Source: Halobaculum litoreum
Lineage (GTDB): Archaea > Halobacteriota > Halobacteria > Halobacteriales > Haloferacaceae
Length of the DNA: 64,000 nucleotides
Direction: 5' to 3'
Assembly: GCF_030127125.1 (NCBI RefSeq)
Contig: NZ_CP126156.1
Location: 2,713,112 to 2,777,111, forward strand
A program made the position numbers and the translations under genes. This document shows, piece after piece, positions 37,280 to 45,033 of the stretch; positions within the stretch are counted from its first letter, which is position 1; the number at the start of each line of letters is the position of its first letter. Under the pieces are notes generated by a model, which saw nothing but the letters and a program-made list of their open reading frames with translations, was not told the DNA's origin and did not search any database.

Positions 37280-38896
37280 ATGACTGCGAAACGCGGGGCT
37301 GACGCCCCCACGACGGACGGTGAATCGGACGGAACGACTCTCGCGGACCGGCGCACGTTCATCAAGGGCGTAGGCGCGACAGCCGCGACGCTCGCGACGG
37401 CCGGAGCTGCGAGCGCCCAAGAGACGACAACCGCGGACGGACCGGAGTGGACGACGGGACGCGACGGCCTCGCGTGGTCCTCGGACTACGTCCAAGACCC
37501 GTACATCGCGGAGGGGACGCTGACGCGCGCCCGGCACCGCATGGAGTGGGGCGCGGACGACGACGCCCTCACCGCCTACGAGGACGACAGCGGCGAGAAG
37601 GCCATGCTCCCGGGCTACGTCCCGCGCGAGGACACGGAGAACGTCGTGACGCTACGGGCGGACAAGTTCGACTTTCAGGGAGGGCGCGAGTTCCCGCGTG
37701 GAGAGAAGTACGACGCGGACAGCGACGGGGACGCTGACGAGGACGTGTCCGCCCTCGACCAGACGCATTGGTCCACGACCGACGCGACGAACGGGACCGT
37801 CTCCGTGTCGAACGCGGACCTCGACGTGGAGAAGGCGCTGACGGTGTCCTCGTCGTCCGTGGCGGGCGGCGAGACGGTGACGGCGGCGTTCTCGGACTTC
37901 GCCCTCTCGGACGCGGCGGAGAAGCGGTACCTGCAATTCGTCGTGAACGTCGAGGCGCTGACCTCGGGGGCGACGGTGGAGGTGGCGGTCCTCGACGACG
38001 ACGGAGACGAGAAGGTCGTATCCGCGTCCCCGGGCGCGGACACGTCCACGGCGTCCGTGTTCGCGGCCGCGACCGGATCCGGAATCGTCCTCCAGCAACG
38101 CCTCGCGGACCTCACGACGAACGCGAACGGGGACGGGACGTTCGACTCCCTCGACAGCGTCGAGGTCCGCATCAAGGACGCGGACGCGACGGTGACGTTC
38201 ACCGCGCTGGACGTGGAGCGCAAGTCCCGGTGGACGTTCGGGTCGTACCTCGCGAACGAGGACACCGACTCGGAGGAACGAACCAAGCGGTACGAACCGG
38301 GTCCGGGGGACTTCACCGTCACCGGGCTGGACACGCTGGGGGACGTCCTCGGGGCGGACTCGGCTGTGATCCACGACGTCACCCAGCCGTTCCGGTACAC
38401 GCTGGCGGACTCGACGCTGGACTACATGTTCCGGTTCGTGGAGGCGACGGACTACCCGGGGTATGACTACGTGTTCGAGCAACGCGGGAAGGTCATGGTC
38501 CCGACAGCTATCGACCTCACCCACTCGGGCCTCACGTTCATGGACGAGGTCGCGGTCCCGCCGGGTCGCTACAAGTCGGTGTGGACGCTCGCGGGCGTCG
38601 AGGACACCGAGTTCGCGGACATGGACGAGGACTCGAAGGTGTACCACGGCGGGGCCTACGACTCGGAGGGGAAGGACGCGGAACTCCGCAGCTCCGTGAC
38701 GGCGGACACGGTGTTCGCTTACGGGGCGGACCTTCTCGTCACCGAGGCGAACATGGACACGGCGACGTCCGAGGGCGGAATGGGCGGCGGCGGGGCCGCT
38801 CCGTCCGAGAAGAAGGACGGGGGCATGTGGATCTTCGGCGGCGTGTTCGCCGGGATCGCGGCGTTCGTCGCGGCGCTCCGGAGTGGGTGGGCGTAA
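37280..38896 (+). CDS. Tat-exported, C-terminally anchored surface protein (spike-like candidate)
   Basis: 538 residues. A twin-arginine signal (LADRRTFIKGVGATAATLA, about 20-38) ends near ASAQE. The mature part is an acidic, Thr/Ser/Ala-rich beta protein; residues about 130-290 look like a beta-sandwich repeat (VEVAVLDDDGDEKVVSASPG). A Gly-rich stretch (EGGMGGGGAAPSEKKDGG) precedes the single C-terminal helix (WIFGGVFAGIAAFVAAL). Tat signal plus C-terminal anchor and Gly linker is the layout of pleolipovirus spike proteins, but no sequence match is claimed. It is first in the operon and overlaps the next gene as TAATG. Confidence 0.6.
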   Translation: MTAKRGADAPTTDGESDGTTLADRRTFIKGVGATAATLATAGAASAQETTTADGPEWTTGRDGLAWSSDYVQDPYIAEGTLTRARHRMEWGADDDALTAYEDDSGEKAMLPGYVPREDTENVVTLRADKFDFQGGREFPRGEKYDADSDGDADEDVSALDQTHWSTTDATNGTVSVSNADLDVEKALTVSSSSVAGGETVTAAFSDFALSDAAEKRYLQFVVNVEALTSGATVEVAVLDDDGDEKVVSASPGADTSTASVFAAATGSGIVLQQRLADLTTNANGDGTFDSLDSVEVRIKDADATVTFTALDVERKSRWTFGSYLANEDTDSEERTKRYEPGPGDFTVTGLDTLGDVLGADSAVIHDVTQPFRYTLADSTLDYMFRFVEATDYPGYDYVFEQRGKVMVPTAIDLTHSGLTFMDEVAVPPGRYKSVWTLAGVEDTEFADMDEDSKVYHGGAYDSEGKDAELRSSVTADTVFAYGADLLVTEANMDTATSEGGMGGGGAAPSEKKDGGMWIFGGVFAGIAAFVAALRSGWA

Positions 38897-39432
38897 TGTC
38901 CGCCGCGGATCGGTTCCGGGCGACGCTCGCGGTGGTGTGGCTTCTCGCCACGACGTCGCGGGCGTGGCTCGCGGCGCGTCTCTCCCTCCCCCGCATCCGG
39001 GGGGTGTTCGTCGCAAGCGGGCGCGACCGGGCACAAGCGAACCCGAGAAAGACGGCGGCGGCGGCGGCTGGGATCGTCTCCAGCGTCGGCCTCGTCGGCC
39101 TCGTGGAGCAGTATGGGGTCGGGGGCATCGGCTACGCGATCATCCTCGAAACTATCAGCGCGATCCAATCGTTCGGCGGGACTATCACGGCCCCGTTCCG
39201 GGCGTTCGGGTCGGGACTCGCGGACCTCGTGGCGGCCGCGTTCCCGGTGCGGATCGTGAACGAGGCGGCGGACTTCACGGCCTTTTCCATCACGCGGGGT
39301 GAGTGGTCCATCTTCGGGCCGTTCACCTTCGCGGTGGGCGTGGCGGCGACGCTCGCGGGGCTGTGGGTGTTCCTCGAAATCATCCGCCGGATCGACCTGT
39401 CCCTGTTCGGGGCGCTACTGGACCGGAGGTAG
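38896..39432 (+). CDS. Operon membrane protein, 178 aa
   Basis: Starts MSAADRFRATLAVVWLL directly at the stop of the preceding gene. At least three hydrophobic segments are visible (about 8-25, 55-85 with internal GLVGLVEQYGVGGIGYAIILE, and 145-165). The middle PFRAFGSGLADLVAAAFPVRIV is amphipathic. No family is recognised. Its immediate coupling to the anchored surface protein suggests a partner or assembly role. Confidence 0.65.
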   Translation: MSAADRFRATLAVVWLLATTSRAWLAARLSLPRIRGVFVASGRDRAQANPRKTAAAAAGIVSSVGLVGLVEQYGVGGIGYAIILETISAIQSFGGTITAPFRAFGSGLADLVAAAFPVRIVNEAADFTAFSITRGEWSIFGPFTFAVGVAATLAGLWVFLEIIRRIDLSLFGALLDRR

Positions 39433-39435
39433 CGA

Positions 39436-39786
39436 ATGGGCGCGAGCATTGGGGGCGTCGAGGTCGTGAAGGGGACCCGCGTGAAGTGGGGACTCCTCGG
39501 TTCGATCCTCGTGGGTGGGCCGCTCTACGCCTACTTTGAGGGTGTGATCGGCCTCGTGCAACTCGTCGGCGGCGGGATCGGCGCGGGACTCGACGGTGTC
39601 GAGTGGTTCGTGTCGGAACTCGTCGGTGGCGTGTTCTCCGGTGTGACGGGGAGTATCGGTTCGGCGTGGGCGGGGTTCCTCGTGGACGTCCGGTTCGCTG
39701 GACCGGGGGCGTTCGCGGTGACGGTCGGCGCTACAATGCTCACGCTGTTCCTGTTCGTTTGGGGGGTGAGTCGGGTCCGTGGCTAA
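39436..39786 (+). CDS. Operon membrane protein, 116 aa
   Basis: Three hydrophobic segments (about 13-33, 36-70 with VIGLVQLVGGGIGAGLDGVE, and 90-110), with basic N-terminus VVKGTRVKWG. It contains several glycine zippers (GGGIGAG). Its last 8 bases overlap the next gene. No family is recognised. Confidence 0.65.
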   Translation: MGASIGGVEVVKGTRVKWGLLGSILVGGPLYAYFEGVIGLVQLVGGGIGAGLDGVEWFVSELVGGVFSGVTGSIGSAWAGFLVDVRFAGPGAFAVTVGATMLTLFLFVWGVSRVRG

Positions 39787-40234
39787 GAGAGACACGGGCG
39801 GCGGTGGCGGTAGCGGTGTCCTCTCGCGGCCGGGGTCCTCGTCCGATGGGTCGTCCAGCGGCGGATCCGGCGGCGGGGGAACCGTCCCGTCGTGGGTGTT
39901 CAACCCGCGAGCGAAAATCCTCTCGGTGGTCCTGTCGTTCCTCGTGGGCGGGTTCGCGGCGGTGAACCGGACGCTGACGGGGACGGTGGCGACCGTCACC
40001 GGAGAGGTCCGAGGCGCGTTCCGGGACGCCGGCCTCGCGGTGGAGCGGGCGTTCGCGTCGGGGGGCCTCGCGGTCCTCGACGCGCAAGCGACGGTGAACC
40101 GAGCGATAGCTGGGGCGGCTGGGGACGCCGGCCTCGCGGCGCCGCTCGTGATAGCGATCCTGTTCGCTGTCGCGGCGGCGGCGACGTTCGCGGCGCTCCG
40201 GGCGCTCTTGAACGGGGTGAAGTGGGTCACATGA
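39779..40234 (+). CDS. Operon membrane protein with Gly/Ser-rich N-terminus, 151 aa
   Basis: GTG start inside the end of the preceding gene. The N-terminus is low-complexity (DTGGGGGSGVLS, SDGSSSGGSGGGGTVP). Hydrophobic stretches at about 43-65, 85-100 and 115-140 follow. The terminal part VAAAATFAALRALLNGVKW is basic. Similar Gly/Ser stretches occur in anchored surface proteins of this operon. It overlaps the next gene as ATGA. Confidence 0.6.
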   Translation: MAKRDTGGGGGSGVLSRPGSSSDGSSSGGSGGGGTVPSWVFNPRAKILSVVLSFLVGGFAAVNRTLTGTVATVTGEVRGAFRDAGLAVERAFASGGLAVLDAQATVNRAIAGAAGDAGLAAPLVIAILFAVAAAATFAALRALLNGVKWVT

Positions 40235-40476
40235 AGCGAGAACTCGGGGCGTTCGTCGGCGGGCTGGGGACGGTAGTCGCGACGCTGTGGCACTTCGGGA
40301 TCGCGAACATCGCGGAACTCCAGTCGGTTCTCATCCCGCTGGCGTTCACGGTCGCGCCACGAGTCCCGTATCTCGACGCGGCGACGCTCCAGAAGGCGGC
40401 GGTATCGGTGACGGTCGTGTTCATCGTGTTCACGGCCGGGAAGATAGCGGCGGACGCGGCTCGGAGGTTCAACTAA
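40231..40476 (+). CDS. Operon membrane protein, 81 aa
   Basis: ATG 40231 overlaps the preceding TGA. MKRELGAFVGGLGTVVATLW leads into one helix, and a second helix lies at about 55-74 (AAVSVTVVFIVFTAGKIAA), with basic ends. It is a two-helix membrane protein of the size expected for a virion or vesicle matrix protein; function inferred only from context. Confidence 0.6.
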   Translation: MKRELGAFVGGLGTVVATLWHFGIANIAELQSVLIPLAFTVAPRVPYLDAATLQKAAVSVTVVFIVFTAGKIAADAARRFN

Positions 40477-40478
40477 TC

Positions 40479-40553
40479 ATGCACGACGGCACGGACAGCG
40501 GACGGAGTATCGACCGAAGCGACGACGCGGTCCGGGAGGTGTTCGGGCTGTGA
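40479..40553 (+). CDS. 24-residue peptide in operon
   Basis: ATG 40479, 2 bp after the preceding stop; product MHDGTDSGRSIDRSDDAVRE plus four residues, very acidic. Its TGA (40551-40553) overlaps the GTG start (40550) of the next gene, the same coupling used throughout the operon. It may be a coupling leader rather than a functional peptide. Confidence 0.4.
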   Translation: MHDGTDSGRSIDRSDDAVREVFGL

Positions 40554-40964
40554 TCGTGTTGCGCCCGGATCCTCGGATGGCTGGGGACGCTCGGGATCCT
40601 CGGGACGGTCGCGCTCGTGGCGGTCCTCGGAATCGGGACGTTCGCGTTCTTCCGGTGGCGGGAGGGCGACAGCCGGTCCGCGCGGCGCCGGACGGAACGG
40701 ACGCCGAGGTGGGCGGCGGGCGGCCTCGTGTCGGCCGGCCTCGGTGTCCTCGCGGCGTTCATGGGCTTCTTCGACGTGTTCGCGGACGGCCTCGGACAAG
40801 CGGTCGGCCTCGTCGGAACTCCGGCGGGTGGGACGCTCGCGTCGCTGGGGGTCGGAGCGGTGACGTCCTACGCCCTCGGAGCGGCGGCTGACCTCCCGGT
40901 GACGTCGGCGCTCGTGGCGGGGACGCTCGTGTTCCTCGTGGCGCTGGGGGTGTCGAGGTCGTGA
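40550..40964 (+). CDS. Operon membrane protein, probable frameshift near its start
   Basis: The convincing part, from about 40569, encodes ILGWLGTLGILGTVALVAVL, a basic loop (FRWREGDSRSARRRTERTPR) and three more hydrophobic segments. That frame has no start codon after the preceding stop. GTG 40550, coupled to the 24-residue peptide, leads into it if one C in gcgcCCgg (about 40563-40567) is surplus. With that correction the protein has about 137 residues. The stop overlaps the next gene as GTGA. Confidence 0.55.
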
Positions 40965-42810
40965 ACCACGCGAGGGCCGCGAGGACCGCCGCCGCCGCGG
41001 TTCTCGTCCTTTCGACGGTCGTGGTCGGGTTCGGTGGCGGCGTCGCGTCGGCCGCGACGGACGCCCGTGGTCCGGGTGTCACCGCCCAAGTGAACGAGAC
41101 GGCGACGAACACGACGGAGGGCTACACGGTCCGGGGCCTCTCGCGGACGCTCCGGTTCGACGCTCCGGCGTCGGTCCGTCCGTGGGGCGACATGGGTCAG
41201 ATATGGCTCCGACACGTCCCGGTCGGGCTACTCACACCGAACGACCCGGCGAACGCTTCGCGCTACGTGCGGCCGTATACGACGGTCCAGCGGAAGGCTG
41301 TGTACCTCGGGAGTTACCGGGGCTGGACGGCTGACCCGCTGGACCTCACGGTCCGGATCGTGACGTGGAATAAGGGGACACGCGTCGAGAACTCGTCCTC
41401 GGGTCGGCGTGTCGTCGAGGTCCCGCGGAACGTCACCGTCAGCGACGCCTCGGTGACGCTCCCGGGTGGCGGCTACGACCGCGCGAAGGTCGAACTCCCG
41501 CGGTTCTACGACACGTCCAAGCGGGTGACGATGTGGGTGGTCGGACACCGTGAGACGACACAATGGACGTTCCGTCTCAAGACCTCGAAGGCCACCCAAT
41601 CGGTGCCTATCGGGTCCCTCGGCGGCGTTATCAAGTGGTCGCTGTTCAATATCTTCATCTACGTCCTCGGGGTGGCGGGCGGCCTCGTCGTCCTCGACGC
41701 GAAGGTCATGCGGAAGGTCGGGAAGGGTCCCCAATGGGGGCGCTGGAGTACGGGTTCCTCGGGTTCGCGTCGCTGTTCCTCGGGGGGTTCGTGTTCTACG
41801 CGGGTATCATGGACACGCTCGCGCGCCGTCCGCAGCTCCTCGGTGTCCTCGGGGGCGTGTTCATCGGCGGACTCGTCCTCTACGCCATGTCGGGGACCGG
41901 CGAGCGGTCGCTGTTCCTCCAGCCGCGCGCGGAGACGGGTGAGGTGCTACCCGACGGGTCGGGGACGTGGTGGTGGGCGAATCGCGTGCATACTGTCGTC
42001 GAGCGGGAGAAGGACGGGAAGAAGGTGATCCCGCGGTCGGGCTGGCTCCCGTTCCTCGCGCGGGCATGGCCGTTCGTGGACGCGACGCCGGTCATGGAGT
42101 TCTCCGCGTCGGAGCAACGGAAACTGGAGGCTCCACCGGAGGACTTCACCCTCCCGGACGAGGACGAGTCCTCGGTATGGGACCGGATCCGGACGCGGAT
42201 CGAAGGGCGTCCGGGAGAGGGTGACGAGTTCGATACGATCTACCTCGTGGACCCGCTCGCGGACGACGTCGTCCAGTACGACGAGGAAACGTTTGAGTGG
42301 GCGTTCCCGTCGCTCGTGTCGTTCCCGGAGGACGAGGATTCGGGAACGTGGGTCCGCGGCGTCCCGCTCCCGTCTATCGCGTTCGGGAAGATAGTGGGCG
42401 GGACGACGGTCGTGGTCCTCGCGGGCGCTGTCGTGACGCTGTCCCTCGCGTCGGTCGGCTGGGGGATCGTCGCTGGGGGCGTGGCGCTTCTCGCCCTCGT
42501 GACGCGGCCCGTCGAGGGGTCCGCTCGCGTCGAACTCGCGCCCGCGGCGTTCGACAGCGTCCTCGGAAACGTGGTCCGGACGCTGGAGGGCTATTCCGAG
42601 AGGGCGGACGCGGACCACTTCCGCGAGAAGTACCACGAGTCGGACGCGCTCCGTCGCGTCGAGAGGGTCCGCGAGCGGGAGCGGGACACCGAGACGGTGT
42701 TCGGGACGCTCGCGGAACGTCTCGCGCCGGAGGAACCGAACCCGGATGCGGGTGGGCCGCGTCCACGCGCCGACGAGGCGGTCCCGCCGCGAGGTGAAGC
42801 GGATGATTAA
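40961..42810 (+). CDS. Signal-peptide membrane protein, probably one 616-aa protein split by a frameshift
   Basis: GTG 40961 starts MNHARAARTAAAAVLVLSTV with a Sec-type signal (cleavage near ASAATDA). A beta-rich ectodomain and a membrane helix (LFNIFIYVLGVAGGLVVLD, about 225-245) follow. Near 41727 the frame is lost in gggtCCCC and continues as MGALEYGFLGFASLFLGGFV with two helices, a soluble charged domain, two more helices (about 470-510) and an acidic tail. No stop codon occurs in any forward frame between about 41690 and 41840. A simple two-gene model would therefore lack a stop for the first gene, and fusion by one missing base is favoured. A second start at ATG 41731 is the alternative. 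Confidence 0.55.
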
Positions 42811-43713
42811 GTCCGGGTTCGACGCCGAGGACGCCCCCTCGGAGACGGACGACGTCGGGGCGTCGTCAGATACGACGACGGACACCGGGGCCGCACGACC
42901 GGCGGAGTTCGACCGCGAGGCGGTGGATCGTCTCCAGCGGTCGCTTCCGGAGACGACGAACCTCCGGCCGGCTATCCAGAAACTCACGTCGGACCATGTG
43001 GACCTACTCGGGTCGTTCGTGGACGGGTTCGACAGTCGGCGGGAGTTCATCCGCTGGGGACAGCGGGCCGTGATCCTCACGCTGGGGGAACTCTCCGGCG
43101 AGTGGGTCGCGGACCGCGCGTTCGCGGGGCTGGACCTCTCGGTCCTCGTTACGTCGCCCGCCCGCGAGCGGTGGGTGGACGACGTCGAGGAACTACAACC
43201 ACCGGACCGGGCGGCTGACATGCGCCGGGGTGTGGTGGCGACGGACCTCACGCCGGCATGTTCGGCGGCGGTCCGGCGGCTTCGGTGGTCGGCGGTGGAG
43301 TACGTGTCCGACGAGGACGACACGCTCCAGCCGGATCCGGACGTCCAGCAACACCCGGGGATGCGGCCGTCGCTGACGGAGGTCCACGAGCGTCAGCGGT
43401 GGGCGCTGGACCGGGCGCTGGAGGGGTTCGACTCCTCGACGCGCTGTCCGTGTGGGGACAGCGCCTCACCGAAGCGTCCTACGCGGAGGTCCCGGACGAC
43501 CTTCTCACGCGGGTGACGGTGGACGAGGCGGAGACGTCGAGGCGCTACCTCGTCGTGTCGCCTCACGACGCGGACCACGGGCCGTTCTTCCGGGAGTCGT
43601 TCGCGGCGGAGTTCCTACTGCCCGCGTTCGCTCGCGCGGCCCGGAAGGTGGCAAAGCGGGCTGGAGAACTCGCGGAACAGGAGACGACGGAGACGACGGA
43701 CAAGCGGATGTGA
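42803..43713 (+). CDS. Soluble operon protein, one frameshift
   Basis: About 303 residues after correction; ATG 42803 overlaps the preceding stop region by 8 bases. The first part (MIKSGFDAEDAPSETDD) is acidic, then helical (RPAIQKLTSDHVDLLGSFVDGFD). The frame breaks near 43430: EGFDSS versus RLLDALSVWGQRLTEASYAE. The second part ends [19 protein letters not shown]. No membrane helix. Lying immediately before the ATPase, it may be its partner or a peripheral assembly protein. Confidence 0.5.
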
Positions 43714-43722
43714 AAACATGAC

Positions 43723-44898
43723 TTGGAAAAACATCTCGACGCTGACGGACCTCGAACCCCGGACGGATACGGGGACGTGGCTGGGGACGCGCGTCACACC
43801 GACGCGGACAGTATCCGGCGGCATTTCAGCATGCCCGCCTACGACGAATCGGTCTTTGACTACCCGCGGGTCGTTCCGGGCTGTCTCAAGCACGCGAGAG
43901 ACAACAGCGCCCACTCCGCGGCTGGAGGGACGGACTTCATGGCTATCGGGCCGCCGGGGGCCGGCAAGTCCACGCACGCGCTGGAGTGGTCCACGCGGCT
44001 ACTGGAGGTGAACAATCGCCCCGGCATGTCCGAGGCGGTCGTGTGGCGGGGGTCCACGTCGCGGTCCGAGTGGGTCCCGCTCGCGCCGTGGGCGACGGTG
44101 TGCCTCCCGGCGTCGTGCGACGTCGAGGCGCGGCTGGAGTCCACGAACTCCGCGGGTTCTCGGTCGGTCGCGCTGGAGGACGTCGTCCGGGAGGTCCGGT
44201 ACTACGAGGATCCGCGGGATCTCTTTGAGAATCACGTCCAGCCGGGCAAGTTCCACGTCGTCTATCCGGACCCGCAAATGCGGGGCTGTCAAGAGGTCTA
44301 CGAGGATTGCCCGTATGAGTACGAACTGGAGTTCTCGGACGGGGACCCGGTACAGCATTGGTGGACGGCGGCGGTCCTCGCGCGGGTCCACAGCGGCCCG
44401 TACCACTTCTTCGTCTCGTTCATCATTGACGAGATAGGGGACGTCATCCCGCAAGAGGCGTCTAAGGACGCCTACTCGTCGTATGAGAAGATCCTACTGT
44501 TCCGAGACACCTACGCGGACGCTCGCAAGTTCGGGGTGTCGGTGTTCGGGTACGGTCACTCGGACGTAGACTTTCACGAGAAGGTGAAGCGCAAGGTCCG
44601 CTGGAGGATCACGATGAACGGGACGGCGAACCCGACGCGGGCGTCCCAAGTGGTCGGCGTCGGGAACGTCCCGATGAACACGGACCTCACCTCTCACCTC
44701 AAGACCGGCAAGTGCGTGATGTGGACGGAGCAACGGTTCTGCTACCCGCTCGCGTGGGGAGATATTCCGAAACCGACGGACGAGGAACTGCGTGTCCGCC
44801 TCGTCCCGCGCGTTCCGAAGGACCCGGCTGACGCGGACGCGGCTTCGCGCGAGGACGAACGCGACGCCCGCGCCCAGCGACGACGCGGGGGCGGGTGA
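43723..44898 (+). CDS. P-loop ATPase of the membrane-protein operon
   Basis: 391 residues in the uninterrupted frame. Walker A is FMAIGPPGAGKSTHALEW (about residue 73) and Walker B FFVSFIIDEIGD (about 230), followed by a sensor-like SVFGYGHSD. It is the only clear NTPase among the membrane genes and could power particle assembly or DNA transfer. The true ends may differ. ATG 43718 (MTWKNISTLTDLEPRTD) is in another frame with better third-position G/C. At the 3' end an alternative frame continues an acidic tail to TGA 45035-45037, which would overlap the next GTG as GTGA. Both suggest small indels near 43785 and 44862. Confidence 0.75.
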   Translation: MEKHLDADGPRTPDGYGDVAGDARHTDADSIRRHFSMPAYDESVFDYPRVVPGCLKHARDNSAHSAAGGTDFMAIGPPGAGKSTHALEWSTRLLEVNNRPGMSEAVVWRGSTSRSEWVPLAPWATVCLPASCDVEARLESTNSAGSRSVALEDVVREVRYYEDPRDLFENHVQPGKFHVVYPDPQMRGCQEVYEDCPYEYELEFSDGDPVQHWWTAAVLARVHSGPYHFFVSFIIDEIGDVIPQEASKDAYSSYEKILLFRDTYADARKFGVSVFGYGHSDVDFHEKVKRKVRWRITMNGTANPTRASQVVGVGNVPMNTDLTSHLKTGKCVMWTEQRFCYPLAWGDIPKPTDEELRVRLVPRVPKDPADADAASREDERDARAQRRRGGG

Positions 44899-45033
44899 CG
44901 GACCCGCGCAAGCGTCGCTGGACGACGCCGAGGCGGCGACGGACGGGGGGTCGGTGGTCGCTGATCGCGCTGATCGATCCTCGTCGACGTCGGAGGGTGC
45001 TACTCTCGACGCGACCGGAGGGGGTGGTTCCTC
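44899..45033 (+). other. Probable shifted C-terminal tail of the ATPase
   Basis: After the TGA of the ATPase frame, the adjacent frame stays open to 45037 and encodes an acidic low-complexity tail (PSDDAGAGDGPAQASLDDAE ending ATGGGGSS) with high third-position G/C. Its stop overlaps the next start as GTGA. It is more likely the real ATPase tail after a one-base deletion near 44862 than a separate gene. Confidence 0.4.
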
